In this document: positions 1 to 6,727 of the stretch, piece by piece
Layout: every line of letters starts with the position of its first letter
Numbering within the stretch: the first letter of the stretch is position 1
DNA from: Bacillota bacterium
GTDB lineage: Bacteria > Bacillota > Clostridia > Lachnospirales > Lachnospiraceae
Assembly (NCBI GenBank): GCA_023421505.1
Contig: JAEZTJ010000075.1
Location: 1-9,835 of the forward strand
Direction: 5' to 3'
DNA length: 9,835 nucleotides
Made by a program: the position numbers and the translations under genes
The notes under the pieces: generated by a model
The model's input: the letters and a program-made list of their open reading frames with translations, nothing else
What the model was told of the DNA's origin: nothing
Database searches by the model: none

Positions 1-1
1 T

Positions 2-97
2 ACGAACTATATTGAGTATTATAATAATAAGCGGCTTCAAAGGAATCTTGGAATCATGACCCCGATAGAGAAACATAAAATCTTGCTTGCCGCTTAA
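2..97 (+). CDS. IS3-family transposase (OrfB), C-terminal fragment
   Basis: This is the 3' end of a gene that begins outside the window; 31 codons are visible before TAA. The translation carries YIEYYNNKRLQRNLG followed by MTPIEK and a final LLAA. This is the conserved C-terminal tail of the rve integrase domain of IS3/IS150 OrfB proteins (consensus like YNNxRxQxxLxxxTPxEYR). The DDE catalytic residues lie upstream and cannot be checked. Only 91 bases separate its stop from the presumed end of the element, as expected for an IS3 element. In full elements OrfB is normally made as an OrfAB fusion by -1 frameshifting. It has no functional link to the genes on its right, apart from having interrupted them. 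Confidence 0.8.
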   Translation, partial: TNYIEYYNNKRLQRNLGIMTPIEKHKILLAA

Positions 98-112
98 TTA
101 CAATATAAAAAG

Positions 113-142
113 CCAGCTGATTACCAATTGGTAATCAGCTGG
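113..142. terminator. Perfect 30-bp palindrome, probable bidirectional terminator inside the IS
   Basis: CCAGCTGATTACCAA is followed immediately by its exact reverse complement. Read on the minus strand, the stem is followed by CTTTTTATATT, a good U-tract. On the plus strand it is followed by an AT-rich but weaker tract (attattttattt). It sits between the transposase stop and the terminal repeat. It would therefore end transposase transcription and also stop messages entering from the truncated permease operon on the right. Confidence 0.7.
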
Positions 143-161
143 AATAGAATTATTTTATTTC

Positions 162-188
162 ATTGTCCTCTTGACGGAGAGCGGTTCA
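162..188 (+). repeat. Right terminal inverted repeat of the IS3-family element
   Basis: The element end reads attgtcctcttgacgg followed by agagcggttca. On the opposite strand it starts TGAACCGCTCTCC, an IS3-family-type terminus. The partner left repeat is outside the window, so the repeat cannot be paired directly. Its TGA supplies the stop codon of the minus-strand permease gene. Confidence 0.65.
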
Positions 189-1970
189 ATAACCATTGTT
201 AGCATTTTGCACGGCTATTTCCTTATTCATGGCTTCCGATAGTTCAGTAGCCTGTTTAAAGTTCATCTTCTGAGCAGCTTGACCATAATAATTACACATA
301 CTCATTAATAAGTCCTTACATACCGAGTCAGGAACGATTGCTACACCATTAATCGGATAGGAATAGATTACCTCGCCAAGCTTTTCTTTATAACGCATAT
401 TACTTGATTGAATCAATTTAGACCCACTAACAGTAATGCTTTGATTCTCTGAGAGGTATTGATCAATCGATTTTTCAGTAGCCCCAAAATGCCATTGGAC
501 AGTAAATTCATTCGGAGCCAGACTGATTTCATCATATCCGGCCATTGTTCGTAAATGATTATAATCCGATAACGACATAACCATCATCGGTTGATGAAGT
601 CCATCCGTAGTAAAATCTTCTTTATTCATATAATAGATTTCTGCGGTGAAGGCATCCTTAAGTTCAACCTTCCATTTCTTAAGAACATCCTCGGCATAGG
701 TAAAGTCACCGGTTGGTGAGGTATCAATAGTTGTTTTTGAATTACCCTGCGAAGTAATCTGAATATCATAAACTGCCCGGTGCTCAAGATATCCGAGAGC
801 CCATCCGGTTAAAACAGGGTCAATAATAAACACAGTTACAGCTATCATTATAGTACCTGAAAGAATTGACATGGTTCGTGAAGAGGAGGAAAGTCTTCCG
901 TTAAGCTGACCGATTAAGAATAAAGTATTTCCTTTAAACTTCCACTTTTTTGATTTTTCCTTGATAAGCTGCAACAGGGTAGATAAGGAATAAAATAATT
1001 CAAACATCAGAATTACGAAATAAGCACAGGCAAATATAAAATATCTGTTTACTACAGTGTTGCTCACGGTAGAAAGTCCGTTCGTTACCTGTAGAGTAAA
1101 AAATATGATTAAAATGGTTATGCCTGTAAGTATCAAAGTCAGCTTCTGAAACGATAAGATTTTTCGTTTCACTATGCATAGAAGGATATAACCGACGATT
1201 ATAGATACAAATAAGACAGGTAAAATCAAATTTGTATAGATGGTAATCAAATCATACCAAGATAATCCCTTTGTGGCTATATTGCCTTGAAAGGGCTGAA
1301 ACACTTTATTACCAAAATAAACGGTATATACTGACACCCCAGCGGCAACGATTACCATGAAAGGCATCAGGAATTCCTTTCGCATGTCATTTTGTAATTC
1401 CTTCTCTGCACGAAGCATATCAATAATCTTCAGTTTTCGGATTTTTCTGATATTTAACAACCCGATTAATACAAAGGCTATACAAAAGCTTATTATTGTT
1501 ATGAGAACGGTATCAGGAAACAGGGAAAAATACATACTGTATTCTTCCTCATAGGTATCCATGATAATGGAAGTTAATATTTGTGATAAAAATGTTCCAA
1601 GGATTATTCCAATTATAATTGAGAGAAAGCCCATGATAATCGTTTCAATAAAAAATAAAAATGCGGCATTTTTTTGTTCCATACCCAGCAGGGTCTGGAT
1701 TGCAAATTCCTTTTGCTTTCTTCGGAGCATATAGTTATTCACATATTTGATTAAGAATATTAAGATGCCGGTAATAACAAATACAAGAAAGCGCATAATC
1801 AGCTGCAATTCTTTTAAATCATATTCTACGGGAAGCTTACTCATATAATAGCTGCTGCTGATCGACATAAAGGAATAGAATAAACCTACACATAACGTTA
1901 AGGTTACCATATAGATTAAGTAATCCTTTATGGATTTTTTTGCATTACGAAGGGCCAGTTTAACGTACAT
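186..1970 (-). CDS. BceB-type FtsX family ABC transporter permease, truncated at the C-terminus by an IS
   Basis: This is the membrane subunit of a bacitracin/antimicrobial-peptide resistance type ABC transporter, which in this family moves or removes peptides and also signals to its partner kinase. I see about nine hydrophobic segments (near residues 16-37, 55-77, 104-130, 153-174, 200-219, 243-267, 276-296, 308-335 and 367-389). A large polar extracellular region from about 395 runs to the end at 594. BceB proteins have about 650 residues, with three more helices after this domain; here they are missing. The stop TGA (186-188) is the first triplet of the IS terminus. I chose the ATG at 1970 because a perfect GGAGGTGA lies 8 nt upstream; an in-frame TTG at 1988 overlaps that site itself. 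It overlaps the ATPase gene by 11 bp, so the two are translationally coupled. Two segments (276-296, 308-335) appear extra relative to B. subtilis BceB. Probably non-functional, though a stable truncated protein is possible. Confidence 0.85.
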   Translation of the reverse strand: MYVKLALRNAKKSIKDYLIYMVTLTLCVGLFYSFMSISSSYYMSKLPVEYDLKELQLIMRFLVFVITGILIFLIKYVNNYMLRRKQKEFAIQTLLGMEQKNAAFLFFIETIIMGFLSIIIGIILGTFLSQILTSIIMDTYEEEYSMYFSLFPDTVLITIISFCIAFVLIGLLNIRKIRKLKIIDMLRAEKELQNDMRKEFLMPFMVIVAAGVSVYTVYFGNKVFQPFQGNIATKGLSWYDLITIYTNLILPVLFVSIIVGYILLCIVKRKILSFQKLTLILTGITILIIFFTLQVTNGLSTVSNTVVNRYFIFACAYFVILMFELFYSLSTLLQLIKEKSKKWKFKGNTLFLIGQLNGRLSSSSRTMSILSGTIMIAVTVFIIDPVLTGWALGYLEHRAVYDIQITSQGNSKTTIDTSPTGDFTYAEDVLKKWKVELKDAFTAEIYYMNKEDFTTDGLHQPMMVMSLSDYNHLRTMAGYDEISLAPNEFTVQWHFGATEKSIDQYLSENQSITVSGSKLIQSSNMRYKEKLGEVIYSYPINGVAIVPDSVCKDLLMSMCNYYGQAAQKMNFKQATELSEAMNKEIAVQNANNGY

Positions 1971-2727
1971 CGCGAAGGTCACCTCCAAGCAACGTCATCA
2001 CATCAAGGATTTCACCAAAAAACTGTTTTCTGGATTTGCTGCCTTTGATAATCTCATTATAAATTTTCCCATCCTTAAGAAAGAGTATCCTTTTCGCGTA
2101 GCTTGCCGAAAATGCGTCATGTGTTACCATAAGTACCGTTGCACTTAATTCTTCATTCATACTGATCAGAGTTTCCATAAGCATTTGAGCAGACTTTGAA
2201 TCTAATGCTCCGGTGGGCTCATCTGCAAGGAGCAGACTGGGACGATTAATAATTGCTCTTGCGCAGGCACATCTTTGTTTTTGTCCGCCTGATACCTCAC
2301 TGGGATACTTAGAAAGAATATCGCTAATACCAAGCTTATCTGCAATCTGCTTAACCTTTTCCGGAATTTCACTGACAGGAATTTTATTAATGGTTAAAGC
2401 ATAGGAGATATTTTCTTCCAGTGTCAGGGTATCTAAAAGGTTAAATTCCTGAAAAACAAAGCCAAGGTTTTTCCTTCGAAACTTTGCCAGGCTTTTTTCA
2501 CTTATCTCCGTAATATCCTTACCATTCAGATTAATATGACCTGCACTTACGGTGTCAATGGTAGAGATTACATTTAAAAGTGTAGTCTTACCGGAGCCCG
2601 AAGCACCCATAACACCGATAAACTCTCCTTCATAGACAGAAAAGCTGATATCATCAATGGCCTTAGTTACATTCATTTTGTTACCGTAATATTTTTCAAT
2701 TCTTTCAACTTTAAGGATTTCCTTCAT
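1960..2727 (-). CDS. ABC transporter ATP-binding protein, BceA-like
   Basis: This is the cytoplasmic ATPase subunit that pairs with the adjacent permease. Counting from the ATG at 2727 (255 residues), it shows Walker A GASGSGKT (41-48), a Q-loop glutamine (about 93) in FVFQEFNLL, signature VSGGQ (145-149), Walker B LLLADEPTGALDS (from 165) and H-loop histidine in VTHD (203). These motifs and the FQEFNLLDTLT segment are typical of the BceA/LolD/MacB-type (MacB-FtsX) ATPases that serve peptide-resistance exporters. GGAG lies 6 nt before this ATG. An in-frame ATG at 2739 would add four residues but has a weaker ribosome site. The 126-bp gap to the kinase gene holds a GATAAT-like -10 (2762-2767, minus strand) without a convincing -35, so a separate promoter is possible but unproven. 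All catalytic motifs look intact although the partner permease is broken. Confidence 0.92.
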   Translation of the reverse strand: MKEILKVERIEKYYGNKMNVTKAIDDISFSVYEGEFIGVMGASGSGKTTLLNVISTIDTVSAGHINLNGKDITEISEKSLAKFRRKNLGFVFQEFNLLDTLTLEENISYALTINKIPVSEIPEKVKQIADKLGISDILSKYPSEVSGGQKQRCACARAIINRPSLLLADEPTGALDSKSAQMLMETLISMNEELSATVLMVTHDAFSASYAKRILFLKDGKIYNEIIKGSKSRKQFFGEILDVMTLLGGDLRDVR

Positions 2728-2853
2728 TGCTATCTCCATTCCGACGTCCTATTGCGGCTATATTATCCTTTTAAAGGCTGATCTCATTTTCCTATATTAC
2801 GGTAAAGAAATGTATAGAAGTATCTTACTGAATTCTTACAATTTTGAAAGAAG

Positions 2854-3849
2854 TCAGCTCTCCAATCGTCCTGTCGTAAATACTAAAGTAATCTTTGTAA
2901 AGCTTCCAGTTACCGATTCTGCTATTAAACCAATATCTAATTTATCACATAGCTTTTTACATAAATATAGTCCGATGCCGGTAGATTTGTCCTGATTACG
3001 ACCGTTCTTTCCGGTAAAGCCTTTTTCGAATATACGAGGAAGGTCCTCTTCCAAAATTCCTATTCCGTCGTCGGTTATACTAAAGTATGTTTTACTCCCG
3101 ACGGCACTACATTCAAAGCTTATCTGCTTTGCTCCATATTTCACCGAATTTATAATACATTGGTCAATGATAAAAACAATCCATTTGCTATCTGTAAAAA
3201 CCTGATGTTCGCATTCCAGCTTAAGCTTTATATCTTCCTCACGCAGAAGCTGACGGTTATTTTGTATGGACTTCGTTACGATGTCGGTAAGACTTATTTC
3301 CCTGATGATATAATCCTTCTCCACATTTTCACTTCTTGCATAAAAAAGCACCTGATCCACATAACGGTTAGCACGTTCCAGTTCCTTCAGCACTTTTCTC
3401 GTCTCTTCGGTTCGATTATTATCACAGATCAGCTTCATCGCGGACAGCGGCGTTTTGATTTCATGTACCCATTGCTCAACATATTCTATGTAATCTCTGC
3501 ACTCATGCCTGATTTCAGAGATTTTCTCAAGCATTGCCTTATTACCTTTATGCAGAATACGATGATAGATCACATCCTCTAAGCGCCTAGGTCTTTCTAC
3601 AACATCCGATATTAAATACTTCTGCTCTAGGTTATCAAGACACGTTAGCAAAGAATTAAAATAACGTCTTCGTATCCTATAATCAATAAAATAATAAATC
3701 GCTACTACGAAACCCCACCCGATCGATAACAAAATAGCTGCGTCAAGGGAGTTCCCGAGAGTTATAATATATAAGGAAACTGATAGGTCGCCTAATAAAT
3801 GAAGTATTATGGATAAGCTTTTATCTTTCAGATAACTATATAATTTCAT
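2854..3849 (-). CDS. Sensor histidine kinase, BceS-like intramembrane-sensing type
   Basis: This 331-residue kinase phosphorylates the response regulator encoded just upstream. Two closely spaced membrane helices (about 12-31 and 37-57) have almost no external loop. This is the hallmark of intramembrane-sensing kinases, which detect peptides through the BceAB transporter rather than directly. Then come an H-box WVHEIKTPLSAMKL with phospho-acceptor His129, an N-box around Asn234 (IINSVKYG), a G1 box DDGIGI (260-265), an F-box around IFEKGF and a G2 box STGIGLYL (289-296). All catalytic boxes are present. The start follows the regulator stop by 16 bp, with a weak GGGTG ribosome site, so the two genes are co-transcribed. 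With the permease truncated, its normal input may be lost; this is inferred from the known dependence of BceS on BceAB in Bacillus. Confidence 0.9.
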   Translation of the reverse strand: MKLYSYLKDKSLSIILHLLGDLSVSLYIITLGNSLDAAILLSIGWGFVVAIYYFIDYRIRRRYFNSLLTCLDNLEQKYLISDVVERPRRLEDVIYHRILHKGNKAMLEKISEIRHECRDYIEYVEQWVHEIKTPLSAMKLICDNNRTEETRKVLKELERANRYVDQVLFYARSENVEKDYIIREISLTDIVTKSIQNNRQLLREEDIKLKLECEHQVFTDSKWIVFIIDQCIINSVKYGAKQISFECSAVGSKTYFSITDDGIGILEEDLPRIFEKGFTGKNGRNQDKSTGIGLYLCKKLCDKLDIGLIAESVTGSFTKITLVFTTGRLES

Positions 3850-3865
3850 CTTTCACACCCTTGCC

Positions 3866-4534
3866 CTAATTGATAATATATCCCTGCCGATGCTTTGTTT
3901 CTATTAAGTTACTTACCCCAATGTTCTCTAATTTACCGCGAAGCCTTGTTATATTTACACTTAACGTATTATCATCTACAAACAAATCATTGTCCCATAA
4001 ATGATCCACCAGATCAGATCTTGATACGATTTTACCGGTATGCTTTAATAAGTAAGCCAAAATCTTAAGCTCACTCTTGGTTAACTCAGCCGTCTTTCTA
4101 TCCTTCTCAATTTTACCGGAATCAATATGAAGCGTGATTCCACTATGGTTTAGTATAAATTGATCCAAGTCCTTATAAGTTCTTTTTAATAATATAGCAA
4201 TCCTAGTTAATAATATGGATATATTGTAGGGCTTCGTAATAAAATCATCTCCGCCCATCATAAGACTTTGCAGCTCATCCATATCCGTATCGCGGCTCGT
4301 TACGAATATTATGGGAGTGTCAGAATATGAGCGTACCTTTATACATATTTTATAACCGTCTTCATTCGGTAAATTTATATCCAGTAATATAATTTGCGGA
4401 TTTAGTGCTTTCAACTGCTCGGCAACATTGACAAAATCGACGATATCTAGGACCTCATACCCGTTATTGGTTAATATCAGATGTAATTCACTCCGTATTA
4501 CTTTATCATCTTCAACCACTGCAATTCGATACAT
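3866..4534 (-). CDS. OmpR-family response regulator, BceR-like
   Basis: This is the DNA-binding partner of the neighbouring kinase, 222 residues from the ATG chosen here. The receiver domain (about 1-115) has the acidic pair Asp9/Asp10, phospho-acceptor Asp52 in ILLDINLP, a Thr79/Ser80 switch position and Lys101 in FITKPY. A winged-helix C-terminal domain (about 128-222) contains LTKSELKILAYL, the recognition region NTLSVNITRLRGKL and the wing-end ETKHRQGYIIN, as in the OmpR/PhoB family. The ATG at 4534 is preferred because GGAGG ends 8 nt upstream; an ATG at 4540 lies only 2 nt from that site. It is the first gene of the minus-strand operon (regulator, kinase, ATPase, permease). In known systems of this type it activates the transporter genes. 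Confidence 0.92.
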   Translation of the reverse strand: MYRIAVVEDDKVIRSELHLILTNNGYEVLDIVDFVNVAEQLKALNPQIILLDINLPNEDGYKICIKVRSYSDTPIIFVTSRDTDMDELQSLMMGGDDFITKPYNISILLTRIAILLKRTYKDLDQFILNHSGITLHIDSGKIEKDRKTAELTKSELKILAYLLKHTGKIVSRSDLVDHLWDNDLFVDDNTLSVNITRLRGKLENIGVSNLIETKHRQGYIIN

Positions 4535-4626
4535 CTTCATCCCCTCCGTATTTTTTAGATTTTAAGTTATGCAATTAACTATTTCCGTTAGGGGTCAATC
4601 GTCATTACATAATACACTTCGCCAAA

Positions 4627-4647
4627 TTCACAACTTATATTTGTGAA
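4627..4647. promoter_or_regulatory. Inverted repeat TTCACAA-N7-TTGTGAA in the regulator leader
   Basis: Two exact 7-bp arms are separated by cttatat. It lies 93 bp upstream of the response-regulator start and downstream of the promoter proposed at 4717-4744. It could therefore be an operator or an RNA hairpin in the 5' leader. No U-tract follows on the minus strand. The function is unknown and the arms are short. Confidence 0.35.
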
Positions 4648-4716
4648 ATCGTGATACAAAGTATGGTTCTCACATATTGGCGAGTCCAAATTACTCGAAT
4701 CCTCTAGTACTATTTT

Positions 4717-4744
4717 ATTATAAGATTAATTATATTTATTGCAA
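4717..4744 (-). promoter_or_regulatory. Probable sigma-A promoter for the regulator-kinase-transporter operon
   Basis: On the minus strand, TTGCAA (4739-4744) and a perfect TATAAT (4717-4722) are separated by 16 bp in an AT-rich context. Transcription would start near 4710 and give a leader of about 175 nt before the regulator ATG. No better promoter was seen closer to the gene. Confidence 0.55.
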
Positions 4745-4829
4745 GATGGCAATGGCAAGAATAGGCAGTAAAATTAGCTATTCTATGCAATATTGAAATA
4801 TACTTGAATTCCCAGATCACCCCTTTTTG

Positions 4830-4872
4830 TTTACAAAAAATTCATAATCTGTTCATAAATTCGTGATAAAAT
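4830..4872 (+). promoter_or_regulatory. Promoter with three hexamers at 11-bp pitch, upstream of the HtrA-like gene
   Basis: TTTACA (4830), TTCATA (4841) and TTCATA (4852) start exactly 11 bp apart, and the last two sit in the larger direct repeat TTCATAA. A -10-like TAAAAT lies at 4867-4872. At 17-bp spacing the -35 position (ataatc) matches consensus poorly and falls inside the repeats, which is the usual layout for an activator-dependent promoter. Repeats of about one helical turn are the known binding pattern of OmpR/PhoB-family regulators; PhoP/PhoB boxes have very similar TTHACA or CTGTCATA sequences. Which regulator binds is not shown by the sequence. Confidence 0.5.
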
Positions 4873-4930
4873 AGGACTTATGCATTACAAAGGCCTGAGA
4901 TAATTACAGATGCTGATGAGGAGAAAATGA

Positions 4931-6274
4931 ATGTCTGAGAATGATAAAGACAACAATAATTTCGAATTTATCAAAGAGCAAGTAATTGAGAAAAAACGTA
5001 GAAAAATAAGGAGAAGATTACTGCCTCCTTTAAAAACAGTGGGCCTTGCTGTCTTATTCGGACTGACAGCGGCGGCTACATTTGCAATAGCAGAGCCAGA
5101 ATTAAGCAAGTGCTTTAATAAGAAAGAAGATACGAAGACACCTGTCAGCTTTCCGACGGAATGTCCTCAGAATGCAGATAAAGACGTAGATAAGGAAGAG
5201 ATTAATACACCAATCGATGAAGAACCGGAAGTTATAGTAACGAAAGCACCTAATCCTACCCCGGTTATAGTGGAACAATCTATAGATGCTGATATGGACG
5301 ACTATATAAGCATGTCTGAACAAATCAAAAAAGTGGCGAATGAGGTTAATCGATCCATTTTAAATATAACCAGTACCTTTACGGTGAAAGATATATTTGG
5401 TAAAAATGTAACGAAGAAAGTGGATTTGACGGGCGCAATAATACATAATAATTCTAAGGAATTATTAGTATTGGTCAGCCTTGACAGGGTTAAGGATGCA
5501 GATAATATTAAGGTAATTTTCTCGGATTCATTATCAACAGATGCAATACTTCAAGATTATGAAAGAGATATTAATTTAGCAATCCTAGCTGTTCCTATTG
5601 AGGGAATTCCAGAGATTTATATGAATAATCTACAGGTAGCGACTTTGGGAGAATCCTATACCGTTACGAATGGTAACTCCATTATAGCATTAGGGAGCCC
5701 GAATGGACATGCAGGTTCGATGGAAGTAGGAATAATAACTAGCTTCGGAAGCCATGCTATTATCACAGATAACCGCTTGGATTTATTTAATACCAATATT
5801 GAAGATAATAAAAACAGTGATGGTATTATCATTAATCTGAAGGGAGAAATAATTGGACTGATCACACGTACTCTTAAAGAGGGTAATAATGAAAACATAA
5901 GTACAGCGATTGGCATAAGTAAATTAAAACCGATACTTACAGCTATGGGGAATAAAGAGCCGCAGACTTATTTTGGAGTAGAGGCGGATGACATGACCGA
6001 TAACGCTAAAAAAGAATATAATATAGAAAATGGCATTTACATCAGCAATGTACAAGCTGATTCTCCTGCATTTGAAGCAGGTATACAAAATGGAGATATC
6101 ATACTTGAGGTAGGGAATCAGGCAATTATCAGTACTAGTGATTTTTATGATACAATAACAGATTATAAGCCAGACAGTAAAGTTGACGTTAAAATATATA
6201 GATACGCCGGGGCTAAGGGAGAAGAAATTGATCTGGAGGTAGTGCTGGCAGAAAAGAACAAAAAAGAAAAGTAA
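4931..6274 (+). CDS. Membrane-anchored HtrA-like (S1C) PDZ protein with degenerate catalytic site
   Basis: The 447-residue protein has a charged cytoplasmic N-terminus (about 1-33, KKRRKIRRR), one membrane anchor (34-54), a Pro/Glu/Lys-rich linker (about 60-125), a trypsin-like domain (about 130-340) and a PDZ domain (about 347-440, with YFGV and GIYISNVQADSPAFEAGIQ). The order and length match DegP/HtrA-type surface proteases of Firmicutes. However, the position of the catalytic His (NHVV in HtrA) reads SLDRV, with Asp185. The Asp of TDLAVL is Asn215 in INLAIL, and GNSGGP is KNSDGI, keeping Ser296 but losing the oxyanion-hole glycine. It is therefore probably a non-proteolytic scaffold or peptide-binding protein facing the cell exterior; this is inferred by hand alignment. 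GAGGAG lies 7 nt before the ATG. It stands alone, between a divergent operon and a terminator. Confidence 0.85.
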   Translation: MSENDKDNNNFEFIKEQVIEKKRRKIRRRLLPPLKTVGLAVLFGLTAAATFAIAEPELSKCFNKKEDTKTPVSFPTECPQNADKDVDKEEINTPIDEEPEVIVTKAPNPTPVIVEQSIDADMDDYISMSEQIKKVANEVNRSILNITSTFTVKDIFGKNVTKKVDLTGAIIHNNSKELLVLVSLDRVKDADNIKVIFSDSLSTDAILQDYERDINLAILAVPIEGIPEIYMNNLQVATLGESYTVTNGNSIIALGSPNGHAGSMEVGIITSFGSHAIITDNRLDLFNTNIEDNKNSDGIIINLKGEIIGLITRTLKEGNNENISTAIGISKLKPILTAMGNKEPQTYFGVEADDMTDNAKKEYNIENGIYISNVQADSPAFEAGIQNGDIILEVGNQAIISTSDFYDTITDYKPDSKVDVKIYRYAGAKGEEIDLEVVLAEKNKKEK

Positions 6275-6284
6275 TTGTTATTAG

Positions 6285-6347
6285 GAATGCTGTATGCGGG
6301 TACATAAAAAGGCTAAGTAGCTGTACCGGTTTTACAGCATTCTTTTT
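6285..6347 (+). terminator. Rho-independent terminator of the HtrA-like gene
   Basis: GAATGCTGTA (6285-6294) pairs perfectly with TACAGCATTC (6333-6342), and TTTTT follows at 6343-6347. An inner stem GGTACA/TGTACC lies in the loop. It begins 10 bp after the stop codon. Confidence 0.8.
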
Positions 6348-6440
6348 GCCTTAGGCCAGATGACTTCTGTAGATATCAGTAGCGATAAGGGCTTGACTAT
6401 GAAATTTTATTTAATGCTTTATATATCTAGAGGGGTGGGG

Positions 6441-6446
6441 TATAAT
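6441..6446 (+). promoter_or_regulatory. Possible -10 element before the repeat array
   Basis: A perfect TATAAT lies directly before the first palindrome, after a run of G (aggggtgggg). The best -35 at 17-bp spacing is only tttata. A TTGACT occurs at 6393-6398 but is too far from this box. This could drive the yhaM-like gene through a leader of about 330 nt containing the repeats. Otherwise 6348-6440 holds nothing I can identify. Confidence 0.25.
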
Positions 6447-6700
6447 GTGAATTATTGAAAAGCACAATTCACATTTCAAAGTTTGTGCCTGCGTGTTCCT
6501 CGGCACAAACTAATTCAAAGGATAGGCATGATATGCTAGTGTGAATTATTGAAAAAAATAATTCACACTACAAAGGATAGGAATGATATGCAAATGTGAA
6601 TTATTGAAAAGCATAATTCACACTACAAAGGGTAGGAATGATATGCTAATGTGAATTATTGAAAAAAATAATTCAAAGAATAGGTAATAATATGTTCGTG
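6447..6700 (+). repeat. Tandem array of four 55-bp palindrome-containing units
   Basis: Palindromes with arms GTGAATTAT/ATAATTCAC start at 6447, 6541, 6596 and 6651. The last three are exactly 55 bp apart. Each unit continues with a conserved spacer containing caaagg(a/g)tagg and atgatatgc. The first unit is 94 bp long because its spacer contains an extra hairpin. Its right arm also has one change (acaattcac), and the fourth copy has lost the end of its right arm (attcaaag). The 8-base loops alternate between tgaaaagc and tgaaaaaa. Transcribed as RNA, each unit would fold into a small AU-rich hairpin without a U-tract. The array lies in the leader region of the yhaM-like gene. Confidence 0.85.
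6481..6510 (+). repeat. GC-richer hairpin inserted in the first repeat unit
   Basis: GTTTGTGCC (6481-6489) and GGCACAAAC (6502-6510) are exact inverse complements around a 12-base loop. Together with flanking bases it accounts for the 39 extra bases that separate the first unit from the 55-bp units. Short duplicated flanks (ttcaaag at 6475-6481 and 6514-6520) surround it, as if a small hairpin module had been added. Confidence 0.7.
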
Positions 6701-6727
6701 TTGAAAGATCACAATAATAAGGGGACA

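Larger units (their letters stand above)
1..188 (+). mobile_element. Right end of an IS3-family insertion sequence (partial)
   Basis: The segment contains, in order, the last codons of an IS3-type transposase, a palindromic terminator and a terminal inverted repeat ending ...GAGAGCGGTTCA at 188. The CA end is the expected right terminus of an IS3-family element (5'-TG...CA-3'), and the GC-rich GAACCGCTC-type end is a style I recall for IS150-group elements in Firmicutes. The left end lies outside the window. The right boundary is placed at 188 because the permease reading frame beyond it is coherent and becomes TGA exactly at this point. If so, 189-191 (ata) or 189-192 would be one copy of the target-site duplication. 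The family call is firm from the protein; the exact boundary is inferred. Confidence 0.8.

Noticed and set aside
1357..1554. Plus-strand open frame inside the permease gene
   Set aside because: It is antisense to a clear membrane protein gene, and the hydrophobic codons explain its openness.
4627..4647. Further member of the GTGAATTAT palindrome family
   Set aside because: The arms are TTCACAA/TTGTGAA, in opposite order and with a different loop, so the similarity is only in base composition.
6528..6654. Start codons after AAAGG-type sites within the repeat units, giving three-codon frames (ATG ATA TGC stop at 6528 and 6638) and one 23-codon frame (6583-6654)
   Set aside because: They arise from the tandem repeat itself, differ between units and have no sign of protein-level constraint.
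6447..6700. CRISPR array
   Set aside because: The intervals between palindromes are themselves near-identical repeats rather than unique spacers, and no cas gene is nearby.
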